A DNA stretch of 64,000 nucleotides from Candidatus Gastranaerophilales bacterium (GTDB lineage: Bacteria; Cyanobacteriota; Vampirovibrionia; Gastranaerophilales; Gastranaerophilaceae), in assembly GCA_910586855.1 (NCBI GenBank), contig CAJUJH010000001.1, positions 496,001 through 560,000 of the forward strand. The letters are read 5' to 3'. This document shows positions 50,397-59,019 of this stretch, piece after piece; position 1 is the first letter of the stretch; the number at the start of each line of letters is the position of its first letter. The position numbers and the translations under genes were made by a program. The notes under the pieces were generated by a model. It was given only the letters and a program-made list of their open reading frames with translations. It was not told the origin of the DNA and searched no databases.

Positions 50397-50569
50397 TGTG
50401 TCTAAAAAATAAGGTAAGTGTATTTGGCTTAACAATATAAACGCTATTAAGCGGTATTTATATAAAAGTTTATATAAAAACAAATCACGAAAAAGTGACC
50501 TTACCGACGATTTGAAACCATGTTCTTCTGCTGAAACCCGTGAGCCCCAGCACTCTTGAACAGTAATTT
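50397..50569 (-). other. Leader of cassette array 2
   Basis: Counterpart of 37632-37842. On the minus strand one frame is open throughout: QECWGSRVSAEEHGFKSS near its beginning, then YKYRLIAFILLSQI and FLDTVYIEN. It lacks a clear start and runs into the first cassette out of frame with LQLCD. The conserved part ends just before the eroded first cassette in both arrays. Confidence 0.65.
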
Positions 50570-50656
50570 ATAACCTAATGATATATATTTTTATAATACT
50601 TGGCAAATTTATTAAAGAAATTGATATTAAACTCTTTAAAGTCTTGACTGGATACA

Positions 50657-50694
50657 TAAAAAAAGAGGCGTGAAGGTTACAAAATACACGCCTC
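50657..50694 (-). terminator. Terminator of the prepilin gene
   Basis: On the minus strand GAGGCGTG and CACGCCTC form a perfect 8-bp stem with a 14-nt loop followed by TTTTTTTA. Confidence 0.88.
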
Positions 50695-50719
50695 AATTGA
50701 AAAGTTGTTCATCTAAATT

Positions 50720-53548
50720 TTATTCCCACCATTCAAGTATTAATTTGCCGTTTGCTCCATCTCCGCCTTTGTTATTGCTGGATATTGCTACAGAAGGAGT
50801 TCCAATATCTAATATCCCGGCTCCTCCTCCGCCAGCGCCTATACTTGTATTGGATGGTGCATTACCGTATGCACTGCCTCCTGTAGAACCCCCGCTTCCG
50901 CCTTTATTGATTGAGCTTGATTTGCCAGAATCTGCACCGTTGCCCCCCTTAGCTCCTTGTGCGTTAGTTATTCCATCCCCGCCTTTTAAGCCCTTAATGC
51001 AGCAATTGGTAGTTACAGAATTTGAACAAAGGTTATTGATGAAATTTTTGTCAGATTGAGCCGAGCATATATTAGATATATTGCCCCCTATTCCATTTGT
51101 TATAATAGGATTATCAACATCACTGTTATCCATTTCGGGATTATTACCGCCGCCTCCGCCTCCGGCTGTTACTTTTTTGCTCAAATTATCATAAGCAAAA
51201 ACGGTATCTCCGCCTTTTCTTGCATTTATCATTTGGTTATTATCAATGTAAGCTCCTTTTCCGCCTTTGCCAATTCTTATTTTTATTCTTTCTCCACTAT
51301 GAAGATTAGTTGTTGTATATACCATAGTATTGCCGGATGCTCCGCCTCCTGCAGCACCGGTATCCGCGTATTTATATGCTTCGTTTGCTGCATCCCAGTA
51401 CTTATTCCATGAAATTCTTGCATAACCGCTGCTGCCGCCTCCGCCATTGCTTAGACCATATCCGCCTCCGCCTCCGCAGCCGTAACCTGATGCATTTCCG
51501 CCTGCTTCACCTGGTTTTGTGCCGCCTTTACCCGGGGTGCATGTGCCTGTAAAGGGTGTTGTGATTGTTCCTCCTCTTCCACCGACTGTTTCATTTGCAA
51601 TAGAGCTTGCATTACAGTTTAAGCTGCTTCCGCCTCCTGCAGGTCTTCCGTTTTCACTGAAAAATCCTTTAGGATAATTATTATCAGACATACCTGTGTT
51701 TGTAGGATATGACTCTCCAAGGGGTGACATTATCCAGCCGCTTTCGGATGTATAAGGTGGAACTTTGGGTCCGCAGGCTGTACCTTTACTGCTTCCGGGA
51801 TAGCTTCCTCGGTTGCTTGTGGCTGTGTACCCTAATAAAACTTTGTTATTACCATCTTTTATGTACGTACTTCCTGCAAAAATGCCTTTTGGTTCTATCG
51901 GGTCTACTACTTTTGCCGTGCCGTTTGTATTTTTATCCATATATCCTGCTGTACCGCCATTTCCGCCCTCACCAACGGTTATTTTTAAGGTTTCCTTTTC
52001 TGCTACATTTACAGGGTAAAGAGCAAATACTGCTCCGCTTCCTCCGCCTGAGCCCCCTGTGCCATAGCTGAGATATGATATTCTCATAGCGCCGTCTTTA
52101 CCGTCAGAACCTGTTTGGGTTGTATTTAAGGTTGCGCCGCCTCCAACTCCCGCATTTCCGCCAGAACAACGTTCATTACCGAATATTGTTGAAATTTGTC
52201 CGCCAATCGTGCCTGTGCCGGGATTTCCTCCTGTGCCGCCAAGCCCCGGGGCGCCATCAAGTGTAAATGATTTATTTCCGTTTGCATCAATACCTCCGCC
52301 GTTTCCTCCGGCTCCTCCACCGTTTCCTCCACCGCCCCCGCCCCCGCCGCCTTGGTTGCGAGCTATTGTATTATCTTGTCCGCCCCCGCCACCACCCCCG
52401 CCGCCGGGTGCCCTAAATAATTGATTGCCGCCGTCATTTTGACCTGTAATATAAAATGTTGTTAAACCGCCCCCGCCCCCTCCGGAACCACCTCCTGCAC
52501 CACCGCCCCCGCCGCCTTGGTAACTTCCTCCACCGCCACCCCCGCCACCTGTACGGTTGTGACCGGAAGCATTAAAATAACTTGCCGCCGTGGCAGGTGT
52601 ATCACCGCCTTTACCTCCGCCATTGCCGCCTGCACCGCCCAGAATCATACTGTTTGTTGTTGCACCGTCTCCACCTGTTTTACTGTTGTGATTTCCGCCT
52701 TTTCCGCCATAACCGCCATTGTCGTTTATACAATTTCCGCCATTACCTCCGGAGTTTGGAACTCCTTGTGTTATATAATTTATTCCAGAACCTCCGCCCC
52801 CGCCATCCCAGGTACGTCCGTTTCTGCCTTGTTTATTATCACCGCCGCCGGCTCCTCCGCCCCCGCCTATGTGTACTATTAATTCAGCAGCATTTGGTAT
52901 GGTTATCGCTTGATTAACCATATATCCGCCTGAACCACCACCCCCGCCGCTGTAGTTGGAACTTCCGCCCCCTCCGCCCCCGCCCCCGCAGGCTGTAATG
53001 CTGGCGTATTTATTCTTTAAAACCTCAGGTATATCCCAGTGAAATTGCCCGCCGCCATTTGTGTAATCTTTATTTACCGTTGTTTGTCCGCCTGCACCCC
53101 CGCCGTTTCCACCGGATACAAGAGTTGCTTCAATCTTATTTATGCCTGCAGGGACGATGAATGTATGGTTGTTTCCCGGTGTTGTATATTCAATATATCC
53201 GGCAGTTGCAGCCACTCCTCCGCCCCCGCCGGCACCAATGGCGGTTACCTTCATATTACCGTTATATCCTGATGGAACAGTAAATATTCCTTCACAATAT
53301 TCGCTTATTATATTTCCATTTTTATCTCTTTCCTGCTTCTCGACTCCTCCGTTATCCAAACAATTCTGATATGTGATTTCATGAATTTTTGTTTTCTTAC
53401 CGGGGATTTCTCCCTCGATAGATATTGCTATAGAATCATTAAATCTGCGTGTTATTACAGGAGCAAGTGCTGCAAGAAGAAGCGAAGCGACAAGAAGTGC
53501 CATAAGCATTTCTACTAATGAGAAAGCTGCAATTTTAAATAATTTCAT
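50720..53548 (-). CDS. Glycine-rich prepilin-like protein (942 residues)
   Basis: The N-terminus MKLFKIAAFSLVEMLMALL is a type IV prepilin/pseudopilin signal: cleavage between A8 and F9, Glu at mature position 5, then a hydrophobic helix to about residue 30. The remainder is extremely Gly/Asn/Ser-rich, with stretches such as GGGGGAGGG alternating with beta-type segments (FTVPSGYNGNMKVTAIGAGG, TFIVPAGINKIEATLVSGG) that may form repeated structural domains. It ends in KLILEWWE. It does not contain the LQLCD/GGCQG/SVRCVLDL domain of the arrays. Likely a surface pilin-like fibre or adhesin processed by a prepilin peptidase. It is divergent from an XRE regulator across a perfect palindrome. Confidence 0.87.
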   Translation of the reverse strand: MKLFKIAAFSLVEMLMALLVASLLLAALAPVITRRFNDSIAISIEGEIPGKKTKIHEITYQNCLDNGGVEKQERDKNGNIISEYCEGIFTVPSGYNGNMKVTAIGAGGGGGVAATAGYIEYTTPGNNHTFIVPAGINKIEATLVSGGNGGGAGGQTTVNKDYTNGGGQFHWDIPEVLKNKYASITACGGGGGGGGSSNYSGGGGGSGGYMVNQAITIPNAAELIVHIGGGGGAGGGDNKQGRNGRTWDGGGGGSGINYITQGVPNSGGNGGNCINDNGGYGGKGGNHNSKTGGDGATTNSMILGGAGGNGGGKGGDTPATAASYFNASGHNRTGGGGGGGGSYQGGGGGGAGGGSGGGGGGLTTFYITGQNDGGNQLFRAPGGGGGGGGGQDNTIARNQGGGGGGGGGNGGGAGGNGGGIDANGNKSFTLDGAPGLGGTGGNPGTGTIGGQISTIFGNERCSGGNAGVGGGATLNTTQTGSDGKDGAMRISYLSYGTGGSGGGSGAVFALYPVNVAEKETLKITVGEGGNGGTAGYMDKNTNGTAKVVDPIEPKGIFAGSTYIKDGNNKVLLGYTATSNRGSYPGSSKGTACGPKVPPYTSESGWIMSPLGESYPTNTGMSDNNYPKGFFSENGRPAGGGSSLNCNASSIANETVGGRGGTITTPFTGTCTPGKGGTKPGEAGGNASGYGCGGGGGYGLSNGGGGSSGYARISWNKYWDAANEAYKYADTGAAGGGASGNTMVYTTTNLHSGERIKIRIGKGGKGAYIDNNQMINARKGGDTVFAYDNLSKKVTAGGGGGGNNPEMDNSDVDNPIITNGIGGNISNICSAQSDKNFINNLCSNSVTTNCCIKGLKGGDGITNAQGAKGGNGADSGKSSSINKGGSGGSTGGSAYGNAPSNTSIGAGGGGAGILDIGTPSVAISSNNKGGDGANGKLILEWWE

Positions 53549-53594
53549 ATTTACCTCTACTTTCTAATCTAGATTTTAAACTCACCTTTAAAGC

Positions 53595-53623
53595 TTGATT
53601 ACTGGATATATTCCAGTAATCAA
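53595..53623. promoter_or_regulatory. 29-bp palindrome between prepilin and XRE genes
   Basis: TTGATTACTGGA (53595-53606) and TCCAGTAATCAA (53612-53623) are exact inverted repeats with a 5-bp centre, lying in the divergent promoter region. A likely operator for the adjacent XRE protein controlling itself and the prepilin gene. There is no T-run, so it is not a terminator. Confidence 0.7.
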
Positions 53624-53658
53624 AACAGGTTTTTCCGTATACCCTGTTATTGTCAATA

Positions 53659-53901
53659 ATGATGAATAAAACCTTGTTTTATAAAAATCTTGGTAAAAGA
53701 ATAAAGTCTTTAAGAGAAAAAGCAGGATTGACTCAAGAAAAGTTGGCGGAAGAATCTGGAATAAGTTTGGATTATATGGGTAAAATTGAAGTTTGTATCA
53801 ACAAGCCCGGGCTTGCTACAATCTTAAAGCTTGCGGATGCTCTTAAAATAGAGCCGTTTGAGCTGTTAAAATTTGACACTCAAACTGACCATGTGAAATA
53901 G
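53659..53901 (+). CDS. XRE-family HTH regulator next to prepilin gene
   Basis: 80 residues: a compact Cro/C1-type HTH (about 10-65: RIKSLREKAGLTQEKLAEESG... LDYMGKIE) with a short tail. Two adjacent ATGs at 53659 and 53662 are possible starts. No ribosome site. Its size, the palindrome and the divergent prepilin gene suggest a dedicated on/off regulator of that surface protein. Confidence 0.87.
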   Translation: MMNKTLFYKNLGKRIKSLREKAGLTQEKLAEESGISLDYMGKIEVCINKPGLATILKLADALKIEPFELLKFDTQTDHVK

Positions 53902-53996
53902 TTTGTCTTAAAATACCTGTTTTAAAATTAAGATTATATTAAGATAGCCTAAACTTGTGCTAAGATATACTTAATTGAAGAATTAGAGGGGGGTTT

Positions 53997-55124
53997 ATGA
54001 TACCAATTATTGATTCAAAAAGACAATATGCATCCATTCAAAATGAAGTAGAAAAAGAAGTAATTAATGTAATGCGAAGCGGCTCATACATTTTGGGCAA
54101 ACATAATAAAGCATTTGAACAGGAAATGGCAGATTTTATCGGCGTGAAATATTCTGTAGCTCTAAATTCAGGTACTGATGCACTTCATCTGGCTTTAAGA
54201 GCTCTGGATATTGGTGCCGGTGATGAAGTTATTACGGTTGCTTTTACATTTGTTGCAACAACGGAAGCTATTGGTATTGTGGGTGCTACCCCTGTTTTTG
54301 TTGATATTAACCCTGATACGTTTAATATGGATGCCAATTTAATTGAAGAAAAAATCACCCCTAAAACAAAGGCTATTTTGCCTGTTCATCTTTACGGGCA
54401 GCCTTGTGATATGGATAAAATTATGGAAATTGCTAAAAAGCATAATCTTTATGTTATTGAAGATTGTTGTCAGGCAATTGGTGCTGAATTTAAGGGCAAA
54501 AAAGTTGGAAGCTTCGGTGATATTGGCTGTTACAGTTTCTACCCGACTAAAAACCTTGGTACAATGGGTGATGGCGGCTTAGCTGTTACAAACTCAGAAA
54601 CTCTTAAAAACAGAATGATAGCCTTAAGAAACCATGGCGGTGCGGTTCGCTACTATCATGATGAAATTGGTGTAAATTCAAGACTTGATGAAATTCAGGC
54701 AGCAATTTTAAGGGTAAAACTTAATTATATTAATGATTGGAACAAAAAAAGAAGAGAACATGCCGCATTTTACAATGAACTTTTTAAAGATTGTAAAGAC
54801 ATTGAAACACCAAAGGAAATTGATAATGTTTATGCGGTTTATCACCAATACACAGTAAAGGTTCCAAATAGGGATGAAGTACATAAAATGCTTCAGGAAA
54901 ACGGAATCGGTGCTATGATTTATTATCCTGTACCTTTGCATCTTCAAAAAGTTCACAGTCACTTGAATTTAAAAGAAGGTTTGCTTCCGCATACAGAGCA
55001 CGATACAAAACTTGTATTGTCACTTCCAATGTTTGCTGAAATTACAGAAGAAGAACAAAGAACTGTTGCAAAAACTTTAATTGAATGTGTTGCTAAGTGT
55101 AAGTCTGCAATGACAGCCGTATAA
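53997..55124 (+). CDS. DegT/DnrJ/EryC1/StrS sugar aminotransferase
   Basis: PLP enzyme adding an amino group to a nucleotide-activated keto-sugar, for surface polysaccharide or glycan synthesis. 375 residues: NSGTDALHLALRAL (about 57-70), GDEVITVAFTFVATTEAI, the VIEDCCQAIGA block with the PLP-binding Asp, and the Schiff-base Lys in SFYPTKNLGTMGDGG (about K184). The ribosome site is AGAGGGGGG. Substrate (3- or 4-keto sugar) is undetermined. Alone in its transcription unit, with a terminator after it. Confidence 0.93.
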   Translation: MIPIIDSKRQYASIQNEVEKEVINVMRSGSYILGKHNKAFEQEMADFIGVKYSVALNSGTDALHLALRALDIGAGDEVITVAFTFVATTEAIGIVGATPVFVDINPDTFNMDANLIEEKITPKTKAILPVHLYGQPCDMDKIMEIAKKHNLYVIEDCCQAIGAEFKGKKVGSFGDIGCYSFYPTKNLGTMGDGGLAVTNSETLKNRMIALRNHGGAVRYYHDEIGVNSRLDEIQAAILRVKLNYINDWNKKRREHAAFYNELFKDCKDIETPKEIDNVYAVYHQYTVKVPNRDEVHKMLQENGIGAMIYYPVPLHLQKVHSHLNLKEGLLPHTEHDTKLVLSLPMFAEITEEEQRTVAKTLIECVAKCKSAMTAV

Positions 55125-55173
55125 GGCGCTGTAGATTACACTGGCAAACCGTTTGTAATAATTCCAGAAAACT

Positions 55174-55206
55174 AAAAAAGCCTTGGTTTATATCCAAGGC
55201 TTTTTA
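55174..55206 (+). terminator. Terminator of the aminotransferase gene
   Basis: AAAAAGCCTTGG and CCAAGGCTTTTT form a 12-bp stem with a short loop. Confidence 0.92.
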
Positions 55207-55266
55207 TTATGTAATTTTTATATTTAGCTTGATAGTGATACTTTAGTATAGAAATCGTAAAAAATG

Positions 55267-55389
55267 CTATTTTTTATCATTTGTTCTATATTCCGGAGGG
55301 ACACGAAGGCTTATGCAAACAATATAACCTACGTAAATAAAACAAATAGCTGTTGCCCAGCGTAAAATTTCTGTAATTATCTCATTCAT
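55267..55389 (-). CDS. 40-residue one-TM miniprotein
   Basis: ATG overlaps the stop of the upstream two-TM gene (TAATG), implying translational coupling. MNEIITEILRWATAI, one hydrophobic helix (about 9-27), then a polar tail with PPEYRTNDKK. Counterpart of the 37-residue miniprotein at 15637-15750. Function unknown. Confidence 0.62.
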   Translation of the reverse strand: MNEIITEILRWATAICFIYVGYIVCISLRVPPEYRTNDKK

Positions 55390-55643
55390 TATTCAATCTC
55401 CTCAAGTTCTTTATATATGCACTTATTAAGCTCAACAATTGTTGAATATAAACTCTTTGCTAAAACCGCCGTATAAAGTAGACCTGCAATAATTATAACT
55501 GTTTTTAATGTACAATCAGGTGTAAACCAAATACCTACAACGCCACCTATCAGAATTGTTAATGCTTGCGCAAGCAATTGCCTCAGCGATACAAGGTGTT
55601 CGGTTTTTATTTTAATTTTTTCAAGTTTTACTGAGTTATTCAT
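55389..55643 (-). CDS. Two-TM small membrane protein, second copy
   Basis: 84 residues from the ATG at 55643 (MNNSVKLEKIKIKTEHL). Two hydrophobic helices with LAQALTILIGGVVGIWF and IIIAGLLYTAVLAKSLY, then a charged tail ending EELEEIE. Sequence and layout match the protein at 15753-15968. TTGCCC, a 17-bp spacer and TATAAT end seven bases before this ATG, with no ribosome site: a leaderless start. An ATG at 55679 is possible but would precede the promoter. Confidence 0.67.
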   Translation of the reverse strand: MNNSVKLEKIKIKTEHLVSLRQLLAQALTILIGGVVGIWFTPDCTLKTVIIIAGLLYTAVLAKSLYSTIVELNKCIYKELEEIE

Positions 55644-55692
55644 AAATAGGATTATAACAATATTTTTAAGGAGGGGCAATGATGATTTAAGA

Positions 55693-55812
55693 TTAAATAT
55701 TATTCAAAGCCATAAAAATATATACAATAGCAAAAAGCCAAAATATAGCAATTACTCCCGCTAATAAAGAAAAAGATAAATTCTCATCCAATAAACTATC
55801 TCTTTTTTCCAC
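55693..55812 (-). CDS. Possible 39-residue one-TM miniprotein
   Basis: GTG start; M(V)EKRDSLLDENLSFSLLAG then a membrane helix (VIAIFWLFAIVYIFM) and NNI. Overlaps the end of the frameshifted membrane protein gene upstream, as the miniproteins of the other two pairs touch theirs. No good ribosome site, so it is tentative. Confidence 0.42.
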   Translation of the reverse strand: MEKRDSLLDENLSFSLLAGVIAIFWLFAIVYIFMALNNI

Positions 55813-56101
55813 ATCAAATCTTTATCTGTAATTACCTTTCCATCTTCTTTATTTGCCAATCTTTGAATATGGTCTTTTAAATAATAAACAAAAGCAAGTA
55901 TTGGGATATAAGCAGCAGAAATAAGTATATGCCCACCCAATGCATGTAAATAAGAAAATCCAAAAACAACCAGAAAACCAATAAACGCAAGTAATACAAA
56001 ATACGCTACCGCGCCACCAATTAATAACCAAAATCACTATTTAAAAGCAGCAACCACCCATGATAGCTGTTAATCTTCAATGGTTGGATATTTTCCTGCA
56101 T
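55761..56101 (-). pseudogene. Frameshifted small membrane protein gene
   Basis: An ATG at 56101 opens MQENIQPLKINSYHGWLLLL and continues to NSDFGY before a stop. The next frame carries on with WLLIGGAVAYFVLLAFIG, a second helix (GGHILISAAYIPILAFVYYL) and a charged end (DHIQRLANKEDGKV). The two parts would join if the run GATTTTGG near 56030 had one more T. This may be a true pseudogene, a slippage-controlled gene or a sequencing error. It resembles the two-TM proteins of the other pairs only in layout. Confidence 0.55.
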
Positions 56102-56108
56102 TAGTTTC

Positions 56109-57116
56109 TTACCCTATATCCCATCTTCCGCAGGTGCCGCCCCAGCGTGCAATAAGGTTTCCTTTAACATCTGAGATTTTATGTTCCTGTCCCGGTGCCA
56201 ATGGCTCAATATCCCCTTCGACAATAGATATAACCTCGCAATTATTTGAACATCCGTTGCATGTGCAGGTAACAGAATTAAAGTGCATATCTTTTGTTTG
56301 CCAGCCTTTAAATTTCGTCTGGTTATTTGTATATTGGTGGTGTTCCATTGCAAGGAATGCTGCACCTATTGCTCCCATTGTCTGGTGGTTTGGCGGTACT
56401 ATAATTTCACACCCTAAAGCATCCTGGAATGCTTTTACCATACCTTTATTTGTTGCAACACCGCCTTGGAAGGTGATAATTGGCAGTAATTCTTTTCCAA
56501 GTGCAAGGTTTGATAAATAATTTCTAACCAGTGCCTGACAAAGACCGTATAAAAGGTCTTCAACAGGGTAACCCAGTTGTTGTTTATGAATTAAATCAGA
56601 TTCTGCAAAAACCCCGCAGCGTCCTGCAATTCTTGCAGGAGAAGTTGATTGAAGCGCTATTTTTCCAAAATCTTCAATTTTAACATTAAGTCTTCCTGCC
56701 TGCTGGTCTAAAAAGCTTCCCGTGCCTGCGGCACAAACCGTGTTCATTGCAAAATCTGTTACGATACCGTCTCTTAAAATTATAATTTTAGAATCCTGTC
56801 CGCCAATTTCAAGAATTGTCTGAACACCTGGAACTATAATGCTTGCAGCAACTGCATGTGCTGTAATTTCATTCTTGATAACATCAGCACCAACCAGCGC
56901 TCCTGCAAGATTTCTGCCAGAGCCGGTTGTACCTACCTGACAAACCTCATAATCGTTTGTTGATTTTTTCAAAAGCTCTGCCAGACCATTCTGAACAGCT
57001 TTTACAGGTTGTCCTGCAGTTCTTAGCATGAAGCTGTCTACATATTTTCCGTTTTCATCCACTACGGCAAGCTTTGTTGTAACAGAGCCTACATCTATTC
57101 CTAAATAAACTTTCAT
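56109..57116 (-). CDS. 2-hydroxyacyl-CoA dehydratase activase (BadF/BcrA/HgdC-type ATPase)
   Basis: ASKHA-fold ATPase that activates a dehydratase or reductase by low-potential electron transfer. 335 residues: YLGIDVGSVTTKLAVVDE (phosphate 1), TTGSGR, AGTGSFLDQQAGRL with the cluster Cys in NTVCAAGTG (about 131), FQGGVATNKG and an added C-terminal segment with six Cys (TCTCNGCSNNCE, GGTCGRWD) that resembles the start of the long activase-related proteins. It could therefore be a truncated form of such a multi-domain protein or a stand-alone activase with an extra cluster. No dehydratase subunits are in the window. Confidence 0.87.
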   Translation of the reverse strand: MKVYLGIDVGSVTTKLAVVDENGKYVDSFMLRTAGQPVKAVQNGLAELLKKSTNDYEVCQVGTTGSGRNLAGALVGADVIKNEITAHAVAASIIVPGVQTILEIGGQDSKIIILRDGIVTDFAMNTVCAAGTGSFLDQQAGRLNVKIEDFGKIALQSTSPARIAGRCGVFAESDLIHKQQLGYPVEDLLYGLCQALVRNYLSNLALGKELLPIITFQGGVATNKGMVKAFQDALGCEIIVPPNHQTMGAIGAAFLAMEHHQYTNNQTKFKGWQTKDMHFNSVTCTCNGCSNNCEVISIVEGDIEPLAPGQEHKISDVKGNLIARWGGTCGRWDIG

Positions 57117-57161
57117 AATAAGTCTATTTTAGTATAAACAAATTTTCATGTATACAACTGC

Positions 57162-57184
57162 TAAAAAGCCCCGAAAATCGGGGC
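57162..57184 (-). terminator. Terminator of the rubrerythrin gene
   Basis: GCCCCGA and TCGGGGC with loop AAA-like, followed on the minus strand by TTTTTAGC, between rubrerythrin and the activase gene. Confidence 0.88.
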
Positions 57185-57207
57185 ATCACAGTATGGAATA
57201 ATTAAGA

Positions 57208-57795
57208 TTAAAAGTTTTGGCAATAAATTTCAAAGTATTCAATAGGATGCAGGCATGAAGGACATCTTTCAGGTGCTTCTTTACCGTAATGATGATACCC
57301 GCAGTTTAGACATTTCCAAATAACTTCTTTTTCTCTTTTGAATACTCTGTCTTTTTTAATATTTTCAATTAATGCTCTATATCTGGCTTCGTGGATTTTT
57401 TCAACTTCTGCAACTTCAAGGAAGCACTCCTCAATTTTACTAAATCCTTCTTCTTTAGCTATTTTTGCAAAAGAAGGATATAAAATTGTATTTTCTTCCT
57501 TTTCGCCATCTGCTGCAAATTGAAGGTTTTCAAGTGTTTTATCGGATAAACCTATCGGGTATTGTGCATTTTGAATAATGCTTGGGATATTTTTTTCTCC
57601 TAAAAACTTAAAGAATCTTTTAGCATGAGCTTTTTCGTTTTCTGCTGTTTCTAAAAAGATATTTGCAATTTGCACATACCCTTCTTCTTTGGCTGCTTTT
57701 GAATAATACGTGTATCTCATTCTGCCCATAGATTCTCCTGCAAAAGCTTTAAGCAGATTTTCCCAGGTTTGAGTATTTTGTAAAGATTTTGTCAT
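57208..57795 (-). CDS. rbr: Rubrerythrin
   Basis: Peroxide reductase of anaerobes. 195 residues from the ATG at 57795 with AAAGGAGAA upstream. Di-iron four-helix bundle first (AFAGESMGRMRYTYYS; ETAENEKAHAKRF; EVAEVEKIHEARY) and the C-terminal rubredoxin centre WKCLNCGYHHYG...CPSCLHP. Unlike the protein at 6148-6684, domain order is classical. No Per box was recognised with certainty upstream. Confidence 0.95.
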   Translation of the reverse strand: MTKSLQNTQTWENLLKAFAGESMGRMRYTYYSKAAKEEGYVQIANIFLETAENEKAHAKRFFKFLGEKNIPSIIQNAQYPIGLSDKTLENLQFAADGEKEENTILYPSFAKIAKEEGFSKIEECFLEVAEVEKIHEARYRALIENIKKDRVFKREKEVIWKCLNCGYHHYGKEAPERCPSCLHPIEYFEIYCQNF

Positions 57796-57954
57796 AATTT
57801 CTCCTTTTTTATAAGCGTAAACTTTAAAGTTTTTAAAACAATTGCCGATAGTATAAATACAGTGTGACAATTTCTTAATAAGGAAAAGGAAAAGACAATT
57901 AATAGTTATGCAAGTCTATTTCATCTTGCATAAAAAAATAAAAAGGAAAAGAAA

Positions 57955-59019
57955 ATGATTAACGGACTTGGTTCAAACCCGCAGGTATATCAAACTAATC
58001 TTAGTGAAGATAAAACTTCAGCTGCATCTAATGGTGTCAATGAGACAAATGCCCAAAAGGCACAACCGCAGGCTGAAGATGAACTGCAAGCCTTTGAATC
58101 TGATGATTTAGATGATTTTGAAAGTATTGCAAACACTGAAAATATACATAAGTCTGATGAAGAAAAGGCTATCGATAAAGTTAATAAGCAGCTTGAAAAG
58201 TCTGAAAAGCAATATAATCAGCAGTTAGAAACTTGCATGAAACAAATTGAACAGCTAAGAAAACAAATGAAGGATATTGACGAACAAAGGCGCGCTGTCT
58301 TAGAACAAATGATGAGCGGCGGTGATGCGCAAAGCGTTATGTCAAGCTTAAATCAATTAAGCAGTCAAAAGAAAGCGGTTCTAAATAATATTAATGAAAT
58401 CTTGCTAAATATAGAAACAATTCAAAATACTATAAAAAGTAATCAAGAAGATGCTCAAGATACTATTAATGAAATTAATGAAACCATAAATCAAACAAAA
58501 GCGCTTCAAACAATGCAAAATGCGCTTCAAAACACATCCGGCGAAATAACGCCTGATATGGGGCTTGGCGATGTAATTGCAACACTTGGCAATTCATTTG
58601 TAGGTGTTATTAATAGTGATAAAGAAGGTAACGCAGCATTTTCAAACGGTGTTTCACAAGCCTGGTGTGCAGATTTTGTAACATCAATTGTAAAAACAGC
58701 ATACGAATCAACCGGAAAAACTGTTCCAAGCGGTTTTGGCTCATCTTCTGTTTCAAACCTTATGAGTTGGGCTCAATCAAACGGGCGCTTTATTCAAACT
58801 GCCGGAAAATCAAATAAGGCGGGTATTATTACAGGTCAAATACAGCCTGGCGACCTTATAATCCAAAAGGAAAACGGCTCATCCCATACAGGTATTGTAA
58901 CCAAAGTATATCCTGATGGCAGTTATGATACGGTTGAGGGTAACTCAAGTGATGCTGTTAAAAACAGGCACTATACGGCAAATGATGGTAAATTAACAGG
59001 CTTTATAAAGATGACCTAG
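57955..59019 (+). CDS. CHAP-domain amidase/peptidase with coiled coil
   Basis: 354 residues. Low-complexity N-terminus (1-75), coiled coil (about 75-195), then a CHAP domain: nucleophile Cys in QAWCADFV (about 239), active-site His in GSSHTGIV (about 318) and the polar third residue in TVEGNSSD. CHAP domains cut peptidoglycan peptides or amides. No signal peptide is seen, so secretion must use another route or it acts on lysis. Beginning MINGLGSNPQVYQ is of a lineage-specific type. Converges with, and overlaps by 17 bp, the 5-FCL gene. Confidence 0.85.
   Translation: MINGLGSNPQVYQTNLSEDKTSAASNGVNETNAQKAQPQAEDELQAFESDDLDDFESIANTENIHKSDEEKAIDKVNKQLEKSEKQYNQQLETCMKQIEQLRKQMKDIDEQRRAVLEQMMSGGDAQSVMSSLNQLSSQKKAVLNNINEILLNIETIQNTIKSNQEDAQDTINEINETINQTKALQTMQNALQNTSGEITPDMGLGDVIATLGNSFVGVINSDKEGNAAFSNGVSQAWCADFVTSIVKTAYESTGKTVPSGFGSSSVSNLMSWAQSNGRFIQTAGKSNKAGIITGQIQPGDLIIQKENGSSHTGIVTKVYPDGSYDTVEGNSSDAVKNRHYTANDGKLTGFIKMT

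Noticed and set aside
50720..53548. Proline-rich reading frames on the plus strand opposite the prepilin gene
   Set aside because: They are the antisense image of poly-Gly codons (GGC/GGA read as GCC/TCC/CCG). They have no ribosome sites, and the minus strand has a full prepilin signal, start and terminator.
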